Assembly: GCF_900316895.1 (NCBI RefSeq)
Contig: NZ_ONER01000001.1
Coordinates: 1 to 64,000, forward strand
Direction of reading: 5' to 3'
DNA length: 64,000 nucleotides
From: an uncultured Methanobrevibacter sp.
Lineage (GTDB): Archaea > Methanobacteriota > Methanobacteria > Methanobacteriales > Methanobacteriaceae
Shown: positions 35,192 to 44,686 of the stretch, piece after piece
Layout: each line of letters opens with the position of its first letter
How positions within the stretch are numbered: the stretch's first letter is position 1
Made by a program: the position numbers and the translations under genes
Notes under the pieces: generated by a model
Seen by the model: only the letters and a program-made list of their open reading frames with translations
Told to the model about the DNA's origin: nothing
Database searches by the model: none

Positions 35192-37315
35192 TCAAAGTGG
35201 CCAAACCTTCTCAACAACCCTTTTTGTTGCATTTCCATCTTCAAGACTGCAATACTTTTCACAGAATTCATCATATCTTTCATTATATTGCTCATTAATG
35301 TTATCCAAATCATTTAAGGCATCAATAACATCTTCGGTGGTTTTTAATATAGGTCCCGGAACCTCATTGTATATGTCAATATAAAATCCTCTGAGTTCCT
35401 CTTCGTATCTTTCAAGATCATACATATAAAACAGCATTGGGCGCCTTAAATTTGCAAAATCAAAGAAAACACTTGAATAATCTGTAATAAGCACATCCGT
35501 TATCAGATATAATTCTGCAATATCGTCATAATGACTAACATCAACAGCAAAATGTTTATAGTCATCAACATCAGAATCGGTTATTAAATAGTGATTTCTA
35601 ACCAGAACGATATATTCATCGCTAATGGCTTTTTCTAGCTTTTCCAAATCAAGTTTGAGCTTGAATTTGACCTTGCCTATGTCATAGGAATCGTCATCCC
35701 TCCATGTTGGAGCATATAAAATAACCTTCTTATCATCAGGCAGGTTCAATCTTTCTTTGATTTGGTTTATTTTGCTTTCATCAGCGTTAAACAGGATATC
35801 ATTTCTCGGATAACCGGTTTCCAGTATTTCGCCACCATATGCAAATGCCCGTCTGAAGATTTCAGTTGAAAATCTGTTGGGGGAGATGAAATAATCCCAG
35901 GCTGACGAATCATGAATATAACTTTCTTTTGTTCGGGGATTTTGAATATAAATATTTCCCATATCAAAACCAAGTTTCTTAAGAGGTGTCCCGTGCCATG
36001 TTGAAAGTAAAACTTGCTGCGGTCTTTTTACCAGCCTGCCCGCCTGCCGGGTGTTTACAACCCAATATTTTGATGTTGCCATCAGCTTGTGATATTTCAG
36101 GGAAAACCTCTTTGTGGTTATGGGATTTCCGGGAATTTCAGTTTTTTTATCATTGATTACCCAGACATACTCGAATTCATCGCCATAATGTTTATAGAGA
36201 TATTCATAGATATATTTGGGGCTGTCCGAATAAAAGTCTCCGCTGAAGCTTTCAAACATGATTCGCTTATTGTTTATTGGTCGCTTGTTGTAAATGTTAT
36301 GATAAAGAGTGTGATAAATGTTTTGAGGATGTTTGATGAAATTCAAAAGCCTGTTGCAGGTTACCCTGATTTTTGAAAGTTTTATGGTCTTTTGCTTATT
36401 TTTTGATTTCAATGCATTTAACTCAAAGCTTTGAATAGGATTCCCCTTAAAGTCATCGGCAATCTCCATGAATGCATCCAAAGCTTCAATCGGTTGCATG
36501 TGATTTGTTTTTGAAAAGGTGTAATAATAATATTTAAACATTTTTTGAGCCATCAACTCCTTAAGAAGGTCAGATTTGATGGCATTTTTGGCATTCTTAT
36601 ACTCCTCAATTGATTTGAAGATATAATCATCAGCGATTTCCTGATTCAATGACGGCAAGTTTATAAAATCATCACTGATTCTTTTGGCATATACCGCATT
36701 TTCAACACCTATAACAGAATGGATATTGCCTAACAATTCCACCATGAATGGATAATCGGCGAAATATTTTTTTGATTCGTCAAATTTCAAATCTCCAATT
36801 ACATCATGTTTGATCAAAGCATGAAGAACGGACAAAACCTCAAGATTATCATTTTCACCAACGATAAGGTGCATTGAAAATTCCTCATCGGAATATTTAT
36901 TTTTCATGATTTTGGCATTATTTACACTAAACTCTTCGGAAAACCTGTTTCTAATATAATATGTTTCTATTCTTTGACCGTTTATAAAATCGGCATCGGT
37001 TTTTTTAGCACAGTCTACGAGTTTTGAAAGGCCATCCTGATAAATGTAATCGTCACTGTCAATAAAATAGACATATTCTCCGCTAGCCATTTCTAATGAT
37101 TCGTTTCGTGCTTTTCCAACACCTATCTCATCAGCATATGTTTTCACTATAATATTGTCAAATTCACTGATTAAATCATCAATATTTTCAACTGCCCCAT
37201 TAACAATCAGTATTATCTCAAAATCATTTAGATTTTGCTCCCTGATACTTTCAAGACAGTCTTTAAGGTATCTTTTACCTTTTTTAAATGGAATAATTAT
37301 ACTTAGAAAGGTCAT
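35192..37315 (-). CDS. GT2-TagF fusion (tandem paralog)
   Basis: A 707-residue protein with the same architecture as 32918-35080: GT2 (LSIIIPFKKGKRYLKDC, YFIDSDDYIYQDG) and TagF-type domains (STWHGTPLKKLGFD, ILYAPTWRDDD, ITDYSSVFFDFA). The two genes are alike along their whole length but differ most in the acceptor part of the GT2 domain and in the linker (residues ~130-330). This points to an older tandem duplication with divergence in specificity. It starts 13 bases after the stop of the TagF-type gene upstream, so they are co-transcribed. Confidence 0.85.
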   Translation of the reverse strand: MTFLSIIIPFKKGKRYLKDCLESIREQNLNDFEIILIVNGAVENIDDLISEFDNIIVKTYADEIGVGKARNESLEMASGEYVYFIDSDDYIYQDGLSKLVDCAKKTDADFINGQRIETYYIRNRFSEEFSVNNAKIMKNKYSDEEFSMHLIVGENDNLEVLSVLHALIKHDVIGDLKFDESKKYFADYPFMVELLGNIHSVIGVENAVYAKRISDDFINLPSLNQEIADDYIFKSIEEYKNAKNAIKSDLLKELMAQKMFKYYYYTFSKTNHMQPIEALDAFMEIADDFKGNPIQSFELNALKSKNKQKTIKLSKIRVTCNRLLNFIKHPQNIYHTLYHNIYNKRPINNKRIMFESFSGDFYSDSPKYIYEYLYKHYGDEFEYVWVINDKKTEIPGNPITTKRFSLKYHKLMATSKYWVVNTRQAGRLVKRPQQVLLSTWHGTPLKKLGFDMGNIYIQNPRTKESYIHDSSAWDYFISPNRFSTEIFRRAFAYGGEILETGYPRNDILFNADESKINQIKERLNLPDDKKVILYAPTWRDDDSYDIGKVKFKLKLDLEKLEKAISDEYIVLVRNHYLITDSDVDDYKHFAVDVSHYDDIAELYLITDVLITDYSSVFFDFANLRRPMLFYMYDLERYEEELRGFYIDIYNEVPGPILKTTEDVIDALNDLDNINEQYNERYDEFCEKYCSLEDGNATKRVVEKVWPL

Positions 37316-37328
37316 ATTTCACACAAGT

Positions 37329-38858
37329 CTATTTCTTTTTAATGATATTAAACATTTGAGATATTTCATCACTGCCGTCTGTCAAATCAATGAACTCATC
37401 AAAATGAACATCCGGAAACTGCTTTTCAAACGATCTTTTAAGAATCGCTTTTGAGTTTCTCTTCTCAAAAAGAGCCGGCGTTAAATCAAATCTGAATGGA
37501 AGGATTTCAATACTTTCAGGAATAAGTTTAAAAATTCTTTCATGATTATTTGAAATATAGTCATCCCACTGCTTATACGTTAAAAATGAGTCATACCCAT
37601 CTACATCAAGATGATTCAACTTATCAATTAATGAATCATTCAGGTTTCCTGCATAAATCAGCAACCTTTTATTATCACCTAAAACCTGTTTGACAATGGA
37701 AGCATTATCGTTATTAATAATTGTCCGTAGCATCTTTTCAGCAGCATCAGGATTGTCATATTGACAGAACTTATCAATGAATTCGCCGTCATCATAATCC
37801 TTATCAGAATTCAATTCCCTAACCAGCTCATCAACATCGGTGACTTTTGGAAACGGCAAATCCTCAAGCGGAAAGTAAAATCCGCGATAGGATTCATAAT
37901 CGGCTTCATCATAGCTGAACAGTATGATTTTCCTTTTCGTATTTGCAAAGTCAAAAAACACACTGGAATAGTCAGTTACCAAAACATCCGCCATATTCAA
38001 AACATCATAGACTTCATAATCTTCGGGAAATGCCCTGATATGATCAAATTTTGAAAAGTCAATTTGTGAAGCATTTAAAACATGCAATTTAGCAAACAGG
38101 ATCTGATTCTCATTTAATCTTGCATCAATCTCACTCAGATATTTTTCAACTTCATCCCTTTGGCCTTCGTCATTTCTATCCATCAGTATGCCTCGAAATG
38201 TTGGCATATAAACAAATATGTCATAATCGTTTAAATCCAGTTCTGATTTCAGTTGGGATTTTGTGAAAAAAACAGAATTTCGAGGATATCCCTCAAGCAA
38301 TATTTTGCCAGGATAGATCTTTTCAATCATATATGCATTAAGCATCTTATCCATCATATAGTCATTTGGATAAAGCAAATAATCACTGGACAAAAGAGGA
38401 TGCTGCACATTTCCAATACGGTGCTGCTCAGCAACATTGTCCCTGCCCATAACCTTAAGGGGAGTGCCGTGCCAGGTATTTACAAAAATCTGGCCCTGTC
38501 TTTTAACGTATTTCGGCCTTATTCCTGAATCAGTGAAAATATATTTGGCTTTTTCCAGGGTCTTGGTTGCCACCGCCTCTTTGGTAATGATTTTGTCTAT
38601 TTTCAAATTGTAATTTTTCTGCAAAGCCCTTATTTTATCTACAACCTGAGGCTTTGCATGAACATGAACCTTAAAATCACCATATTTTCCTGTTGATAAC
38701 TCCTCAACAATTCTGAATATGTTTCCGGTGAAATCCAATCCGTCACGGGATTCCAAATAAATCAGGTCATTATCCAAATCACTATTGTAATATGTGTTAT
38801 AAATCATTGAATTTACAGCACAATCCTTGAAATTAAGCAATTTAGATTTGAAACCCAT
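37329..38858 (-). CDS. TagF-type glycerophosphotransferase with a truncated GT4-like tail
   Basis: The frame opens at 38885, but GTGAT four bases before ATG 38858 sets the start at MGFKSKLLNF (509 residues). Residues ~50-380 are TagF-like: NTWHGTPLKVMG, VYMPTFRG and VTDYSSVFFDFANTKRK. The remainder (LLIYAGNLNDSLIDKLNHL…) aligns with the start of the GT4 part of 62302-64000 but stops after DVHFDEFIDL…, losing the nucleotide-binding half. It is a natural truncation of a TagF-GT4 fusion; the TagF motifs look intact. Confidence 0.8.
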   Translation of the reverse strand: MGFKSKLLNFKDCAVNSMIYNTYYNSDLDNDLIYLESRDGLDFTGNIFRIVEELSTGKYGDFKVHVHAKPQVVDKIRALQKNYNLKIDKIITKEAVATKTLEKAKYIFTDSGIRPKYVKRQGQIFVNTWHGTPLKVMGRDNVAEQHRIGNVQHPLLSSDYLLYPNDYMMDKMLNAYMIEKIYPGKILLEGYPRNSVFFTKSQLKSELDLNDYDIFVYMPTFRGILMDRNDEGQRDEVEKYLSEIDARLNENQILFAKLHVLNASQIDFSKFDHIRAFPEDYEVYDVLNMADVLVTDYSSVFFDFANTKRKIILFSYDEADYESYRGFYFPLEDLPFPKVTDVDELVRELNSDKDYDDGEFIDKFCQYDNPDAAEKMLRTIINNDNASIVKQVLGDNKRLLIYAGNLNDSLIDKLNHLDVDGYDSFLTYKQWDDYISNNHERIFKLIPESIEILPFRFDLTPALFEKRNSKAILKRSFEKQFPDVHFDEFIDLTDGSDEISQMFNIIKKK

Positions 38859-39002
38859 TTTCATCACAAAAAAAATTATTATCAATAATAGTCATTTTAA
38901 TCCTAATTTATGAAACTGTCCATATCCTTTACAGATAATGATTTAGAAAGCGAGATTAATAAAACTTTGTGTTATTTTAAAGATAGTTAAGCAATATTAA
39001 GT

Positions 39003-39040
39003 TAAAATTAAAAAAAATAGATGGAAAATATTATTCCATC
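39003..39040 (-). terminator. Hairpin plus T-tract after the adhesin gene at 39056
   Basis: On the minus strand GATGGAA, a seven-base loop and TTCCATC (39040-39020) form a perfect stem 15 bases after the stop. TATTTTTTTAATTTTAA follows, of intrinsic-terminator form. Confidence 0.65.
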
Positions 39041-39055
39041 AAGACATTATACAAT

Positions 39056-41008
39056 CTATTTAACCTTCACATAAATCTTGTTGTTAATGTTATAATTGCT
39101 ATTGCTTAATGTAACAATGATTTTATGCTTTGCCCTGGTTAATTTGGAGGTTTTAATACTCAAAACACCTTTGGAGTTTGTTTTGATTTTGTATACCTTA
39201 TATTTTTTGCCAGTGTATACCTTTACGGTGAATTTTGTTTTCTTGATGAGTTTCTTTGATGCCTTGTTTTTGATTGTCAATTTGATTTTTGAAGGCTTTT
39301 TAACATTCTTTGAATATGTTATTTTGGCCTTGTCCTTTATTTTGGTCCATGATTTGACAAAGGAAACTCCTTCACCCACTGAAACGGTGATTTTGGATTT
39401 GTTTATATTGACCTTGAATGGCACAATAAATGAAACATATCCTTTGGAATCCGCTTTTACCCACTTGGAAGTGTAGGATTTCGGTCCGGTGATCTTGATT
39501 TTTACTTTTTGATTTACGGGCATCTTCCAAAGTGACGTAAGCTTAACCTTTATTCTGACGCTAGCTGAAGTGTAGGTGTATTGATAAACCTTGGCATTGA
39601 ATCCTCCGTAAACCTTTGAAGCAGTGCCTGCAGTATTTTTTGAATATGTAAGCCCGGATATCTTGAATGATTCACTGGTTGAATATATCGCTCCACCTTT
39701 TGATATTGCATCATTCTGTACAAATGAAGCTGTAGAGATTGAATTTGCCTCACTTATCAGGTACAGACCTCCACCATTGTTTGCAGAGTTTTGAGTGAAT
39801 TTGCAGTTTGATATTGTAACCGGGTCATTTTGTGAAAAGATTGCACCACCGTTTTTCAAGGCGCAGTTTGAATTAAACTTACAGTTACTTATTTTAACTT
39901 CACCGAAATCAGCATATATTGCTCCACCATGCTTGCCGGCATAGTTCTGATTAAAATTACAGTTTGAAATATTTACTCGTCCATGATTTGAATATATCGC
40001 TCCACCATAGTTATTGGCACTGTTTGAAGTGAAATCACAGTTAAGAATGTCAACATTTGAAATATATTTGGTGTTGAATACCTTTATTTTTATTGCAGCG
40101 CCTGAAGTACCGTAATTTTCAATGAATTTACAGTTCTTGACTGTGGATGATATGCATGCATCCAATTCCAGCACTCCGCCTGAATGTGTATTTATATTGT
40201 ATTGGAAAGTGGAATTCTCTATTTCACTGTATCCAAGCTCGTCGGTATAAATTATTCCACAGTTGTATACAGTATTATATTCAAAAAGGCAATCCTTAAC
40301 AAGCAATTTGGATAGCTTGTATTTTACATCATTATAACTGACAACAAGAATTGTTGACAGGTATGCATTGTTGTTTCTAAATGTTGACCTGTACAATTCA
40401 AGATTGGATCCGATACGGGTAATGATTGCGCTGCCCATACCTGCCTTGAATTGAGCCCATTCCAACTCACTTTCACGAATTGCTGTATTGTTTTCAAAAA
40501 GACAGTCATAAATTTTGACATCAGTTTCACTTTGAGCGTCTAATGCTCCACCGTCGGAATTGTAAGCTATGTTGTCCTGGAAAATACAATTTATAAGAGT
40601 CAGATTGGAATTGACCTCCAAAAAGATTCCTGCTCCGCTACTGTTGGAATATGCATTTCTAAATATGAGGTTTTTCAATACCACATTACAATATGATTCT
40701 ATATAAAATCCTCTTGCAATATATGAACCGTCAACATATGAATAGTTTTCACGACCTGAAATGGTGATGTTTTTTGATATTATAACACCATCTGTCAGTT
40801 CCTTGTCTGCTGTATCATTAAATTTATAATCATCAGTCAGATTTAAAGTGCCCTCATTTTCTGTTTCATTGATTTGGTCATTTAAATCCGTGTATGTTTT
40901 TGTCTCATTTGAGTTTGCATCATGATTATCTTCAGCATGAACAGAAGCCATGCCTATAAATATAAATAAAATAACACAGATTAACAATGTTTTTTTACTT
41001 AAATTCAT
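39056..41008 (-). CDS. Adhesin-like protein: beta-helix plus lysine-rich Ig-like modules
   Basis: A 650-residue protein; GAGGGAT before ATG 41008 sets the start. Signal peptide (TLLICVILFIFIGMASVHA), beta-helix of ~400 residues (GGAIYS..VNISNCNFNQN), then about two lysine-rich Ig-like modules at the C-terminus (from QYTYTSASVRIKVKLTSLW). No anchor. It is a clear paralog of the protein at 42449: the N-terminal helix rungs match in order (ARGFYIE / ARGLYIE, LEWAQFKAGMG / LEWVKFKVGMG). An O-acyltransferase gene separates the two. Confidence 0.85.
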   Translation of the reverse strand: MNLSKKTLLICVILFIFIGMASVHAEDNHDANSNETKTYTDLNDQINETENEGTLNLTDDYKFNDTADKELTDGVIISKNITISGRENYSYVDGSYIARGFYIESYCNVVLKNLIFRNAYSNSSGAGIFLEVNSNLTLINCIFQDNIAYNSDGGALDAQSETDVKIYDCLFENNTAIRESELEWAQFKAGMGSAIITRIGSNLELYRSTFRNNNAYLSTILVVSYNDVKYKLSKLLVKDCLFEYNTVYNCGIIYTDELGYSEIENSTFQYNINTHSGGVLELDACISSTVKNCKFIENYGTSGAAIKIKVFNTKYISNVDILNCDFTSNSANNYGGAIYSNHGRVNISNCNFNQNYAGKHGGAIYADFGEVKISNCKFNSNCALKNGGAIFSQNDPVTISNCKFTQNSANNGGGLYLISEANSISTASFVQNDAISKGGAIYSTSESFKISGLTYSKNTAGTASKVYGGFNAKVYQYTYTSASVRIKVKLTSLWKMPVNQKVKIKITGPKSYTSKWVKADSKGYVSFIVPFKVNINKSKITVSVGEGVSFVKSWTKIKDKAKITYSKNVKKPSKIKLTIKNKASKKLIKKTKFTVKVYTGKKYKVYKIKTNSKGVLSIKTSKLTRAKHKIIVTLSNSNYNINNKIYVKVK

Positions 41009-41162
41009 TAAATAATCCCTCAATTTTTATATTTATACCGGATATGTCAAAAAATAATGATTTTATCCGGAAATATGTTTTTTAAAAAAATATGTTTATT
41101 TTAGTATATAAAGTTAATTCCTTTTTTATAACAGCTTTTTGAAAATTTTCGGTGCTTTTTTG

Positions 41163-41195
41163 AAAAAAAATGTAAAATAAAATTTAATTTTATTT
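41163..41195 (-). terminator. AT hairpin plus T8 after the acyltransferase gene
   Basis: Overlapping the stop codon, AAATAAAATT and AATTTTATTT (41195-41175) are perfect inverted repeats separated by one base. The closing stem is shorter in practice. TACATTTTTTTT follows. A wider repeat TCGGTGCT/AGCACCGA (41149-41156, 41196-41203) encloses it. Confidence 0.5.
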
Positions 41196-42278
41196 AGCAC
41201 CGATGATACCATTGACATATGGTACCCTGTTCAGTATCGCCAGAATTGCCATCGAACCGAAAAGACCTATACAAATTGACACAACAATTAATAAACCATA
41301 TGGCATACTTGCTTTCGGCAAGACATAGCCTGACATAAAGATTAATGGATAATGAACAAGATAGATTCCATAACTGTATTTTGCCAGGCTTGAAAGCAAC
41401 TTTCTGAATGCATTAAATTTAACTTTCAAATTGAATTTTGAGAAATTCTTGAATATGATGAATAATGAAATTGCAATCAATGTATTGAATATTGAATATC
41501 TGTTGAAACATGAAATATTGGTTGGGTCTGATCTCAGATATCCGATATATGTGGATATTGCTGAGACAATAATCAGAACAACTAACGCGAGGTAAGGGTT
41601 GTTTAAAAACTTCCTTTCAGTGTATCTCAGATAATATCCGCAGACAACCAAACCTATAGGGCTTACGAAATAGGTAAGCTTGATAGGGAACTCCATATTT
41701 AGAGTGAAACTGAATACACAGGTTATCAACCAGAATACAAGGAAATATTCAGCTTCCTTTAAGTCTGAATGCAGCAGCCATCTGTTGAAAATAGGCATAA
41801 TCAGATAAGTTCCCAGAATCATCCAGAAGAACCAGTTTGCATTAAAACCATAGACTTCACCCATGAATGCGCCTTTTGCAAAATTTAAAAGGTAACCTAT
41901 ATCGAATGCGTCCACAACATGACTGATGCCCACAAATGAAAGTATTATGAATATTATAATGAAAATTATATTCCAAAATGCAAATGGATAAACAATCCGA
42001 GGAATCCTTTTTGACAGGAATGGCTTGATTTCCCACTCACGACCCAGTGACAGTGCACCGGACAGCATTAAAAAGAGCAAAACACCAACCCTAACCGGGT
42101 TATAGATTATCTGTGATACGATCCAACTCAGTGTGGGACCTACATATGCATTATAAATCAGATATTTGTTTATTGTAACTGTATGAACCATCACTACACA
42201 TATAATGGCCAATGCCCTTAGGGCATCAAAATAGAATATTCTCTTTCTCTTTTTTTTAGTGGTGCCAGTTTCCGCCAT
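41190..42278 (-). CDS. Acyltransferase-3 family membrane O-acyltransferase
   Basis: A 362-residue polytopic protein; GAGG seven bases before ATG 42278 sets the start (the frame reaches 42308). After a basic N-terminus it has FYFDALRALAIICVVMVHT, the family signature with its His, then RVGVLLFLMLSGALSLG and about ten membrane segments. It probably O-acylates a surface glycan. It lies between two paralogous adhesin genes in the same direction, so an adhesin-linked glycan is a possible target. Confidence 0.85.
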   Translation of the reverse strand: MAETGTTKKKRKRIFYFDALRALAIICVVMVHTVTINKYLIYNAYVGPTLSWIVSQIIYNPVRVGVLLFLMLSGALSLGREWEIKPFLSKRIPRIVYPFAFWNIIFIIIFIILSFVGISHVVDAFDIGYLLNFAKGAFMGEVYGFNANWFFWMILGTYLIMPIFNRWLLHSDLKEAEYFLVFWLITCVFSFTLNMEFPIKLTYFVSPIGLVVCGYYLRYTERKFLNNPYLALVVLIIVSAISTYIGYLRSDPTNISCFNRYSIFNTLIAISLFIIFKNFSKFNLKVKFNAFRKLLSSLAKYSYGIYLVHYPLIFMSGYVLPKASMPYGLLIVVSICIGLFGSMAILAILNRVPYVNGIIGAK

Positions 42279-42448
42279 ATTAATCCTCTTATAATCTATT
42301 TTATACATTGATTACATATAAACTTATTGATAGAATAAACAACAATATAGACAAAATTATATAAATTTAAAACAAAAATCATGACCAATTTATACATTTA
42401 TGGCAACCACCATAATTTATGATGTACCCTGACTCACTGAATTGAATT

Positions 42449-44611
42449 CTACACCAGCCTAACATGACACATTTTATTGATATTGAAATTTTTATTCCTC
42501 AGCATGACCTTCACATTATTTTTTCCATTGTTAAGCTTTTTGGAACTGATTTTTAAAATACCCTTGGAACTGGTTTTTACATTAAATGTTTTATAATTAA
42601 TTTTTACATTTAAACGAGTGTTTTTAATAGGTTTTTTGGAAATCTTATTCAGTATTTTTATTTCAAGTTTTGAATGTTTTTTGACCGTCTTTGGAGCATT
42701 AATCCTTGCGGATGCCTTTTTGATTGTGATTTCTGATTTTGCCTTTTTGGATAGCTTAACGTTTTTATCACCAGCAGATATTTCAATGACATGCTTTCCG
42801 ACACCTAACTTTGATGTATCGAATTTGATAAGGCCATTCTTATCGCTTTTTACATTATATACCTTAGATTTTCTGCCAGTGAACACTTTTAATTTGAAAT
42901 TTATGCCAGAAACAGCCTTGCCTGTTTTGGAATTTTTTGCAGTTGCCTTAAATAGCTTTGAAGATTCATATTGTGTGGTTATTCTTTTGGCAAACAATTT
43001 GACCGGCGCCTTTACAACCTTTACCTTGATCATATTATAACTGCAGATTCCGCAATCCATCCAAACTTTCAAATCATAGGTGCCGGGTTTAAGGTTTTTA
43101 GGCACTTTAAAACTGAATTCCTTATCCAAAGGTGCATTAATCCACTTGGTGGCATATTTTTGGGGACCTGAGAACTGAATTTTAATTTTCTGCGGATTGG
43201 ATAGTTTCCAAGGGGAAGTCACTTTGATTTGCAGGTTGACATCATTGTAATAGCTGCCTGCCTGGGTTATATGAACATAGAAGTCCCCATAAACCTCACT
43301 GCCCTTGTCTGCACTGTTTGATATGAATCTGTTGTTCAGTGAATACACTCCAGCATTATTGTCATAAATTGCACCACCATTTTTAGATGCCCTGTTTTGA
43401 TAGAAAACTCCTTCTTTTAAAGATATTTGATTTTTGATGATGTATAAAGCTCCACCGGTAACCGCATGATTGTTGTAAAAATTCAAATTTGAAAAATCGG
43501 ACGAACCGAGATAGAGAAACATTGCCCCTCCATTTTTGCCGGCACGATTATTGTAAAAGGTGGAATTTGCAATGGCCAGTTTTACATTGTTTGCATAAAT
43601 TGCACCACCATTGACAGAAGCATAATTATTTAAAAAACTGCAATCAATAATATCCACTGTACTTTGATAATCTGCAAAGGGAACAATATTCAGCGCCCCT
43701 CCCTTTACAACATGATTTTCCTCAAAAGAGCAATTCCTTATCAGAGTGTAGGCGGTTGATTCCAAAGTGATGGTTCCGCCCATATAGGTCACATGATTGT
43801 TTTTGAAAACACAATCGGATATTTCCCCTTTTCCCCGCTCATCAATATAGATTGCAGTGTGGCTTGGAGAGGTATTGTTTTCAAACAGACAATTTTTTGC
43901 CAAGAAGGTGGATTGTCTAAAGTTATCCCCTTCATCAAAACTGATTACAAGGATTATTGAAACGTGACCATAATTGTTTTTGAATGTTGAATCATAGATT
44001 TCAAGGTTTGAATCCATACTGACCAGAAATGCGCCGCCCATTCCAACCTTGAACTTGACCCATTCGAGATCGCTTACGCGAATGCTTGTGTTGTTGTCGA
44101 AAATGCAGTTGTAGACATGAGTATTTGTGGAGCCTTCACAGTTGACAGCACCACCATTGGCATTATACACGTAATTTCCCTTAAAGATGCAGTTCTTTAA
44201 AGTAAGATTGGAATTGTTGCATAAGTATATTGCTCCACCATTATTTTTACTAAAACAGTTTTTAAAGGTGGTGTTCTCGATTAAAACATTACAGTTTTCT
44301 TCAATATATAATCCTCTAGCCTGATGGCTGCCATCGATGATATGGCCATTTCCATTGATATTGATATCTTGGGATATTTCAATTCCCTCAATATAATCAG
44401 AATCGCTTTGGTTGTCGAATTGATAATCCTTAGTTAAATTTACTGACTGCTGATGATTTGATATGTCATCTGACAAGTCTGAATAGGAAGTTACATTTTC
44501 GGCATGAATTGAAGTCATGCTCAAAAATACAAATAGAACAACAAAAATAAACAAAATTTTTTTACTTGAAATTATGTCTTTTGATTTTTTAATCGTCCTA
44601 TCTTCTGCCAT
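42449..44611 (-). CDS. Adhesin-like protein: beta-helix plus several Ig-like modules
   Basis: A 720-residue protein. Unusually, ~17 charged residues precede the hydrophobic leader (KILFIFVVLFVFLSMTSIHA). A beta-helix follows to ~residue 430 (GGAIYLCNNSNLTLKNCIF), then about four lysine-rich Ig-like modules to the end (…RINAPKTVKKHSKLEIK…). No membrane anchor. It is a paralog of the adhesin at 39056, with more Ig-like modules. Only a weak AGGTT precedes the ATG, so an internal start closer to the leader cannot be excluded, but there is no good ATG there. Confidence 0.85.
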   Translation of the reverse strand: MAEDRTIKKSKDIISSKKILFIFVVLFVFLSMTSIHAENVTSYSDLSDDISNHQQSVNLTKDYQFDNQSDSDYIEGIEISQDININGNGHIIDGSHQARGLYIEENCNVLIENTTFKNCFSKNNGGAIYLCNNSNLTLKNCIFKGNYVYNANGGAVNCEGSTNTHVYNCIFDNNTSIRVSDLEWVKFKVGMGGAFLVSMDSNLEIYDSTFKNNYGHVSIILVISFDEGDNFRQSTFLAKNCLFENNTSPSHTAIYIDERGKGEISDCVFKNNHVTYMGGTITLESTAYTLIRNCSFEENHVVKGGALNIVPFADYQSTVDIIDCSFLNNYASVNGGAIYANNVKLAIANSTFYNNRAGKNGGAMFLYLGSSDFSNLNFYNNHAVTGGALYIIKNQISLKEGVFYQNRASKNGGAIYDNNAGVYSLNNRFISNSADKGSEVYGDFYVHITQAGSYYNDVNLQIKVTSPWKLSNPQKIKIQFSGPQKYATKWINAPLDKEFSFKVPKNLKPGTYDLKVWMDCGICSYNMIKVKVVKAPVKLFAKRITTQYESSKLFKATAKNSKTGKAVSGINFKLKVFTGRKSKVYNVKSDKNGLIKFDTSKLGVGKHVIEISAGDKNVKLSKKAKSEITIKKASARINAPKTVKKHSKLEIKILNKISKKPIKNTRLNVKINYKTFNVKTSSKGILKISSKKLNNGKNNVKVMLRNKNFNINKMCHVRLV

Positions 44612-44686
44612 ATAAACAACCTATATTCTAGATTAAATTATATAAAACTTTACAGAATTATCCTAAAAATGAAATGATATAAAACA

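Noticed and set aside
38910..38990. 26-codon plus-strand frame (MKLSISFTDNDLESE…)
   Set aside because: No ribosome binding site or promoter of its own; short enough to be chance or a relic.
42398..42415. Six-base hairpin (TTATGG/CCATAA) downstream of the adhesin at 42449
   Set aside because: Its nearest T tract on the minus strand is about 18 bases away, so a terminator call is too weak.
42618..43040. 140-codon plus-strand frame within the adhesin at 42449
   Set aside because: Complement of a lysine-rich Ig-like region, which naturally lacks stops; no ribosome binding site or conserved motif.
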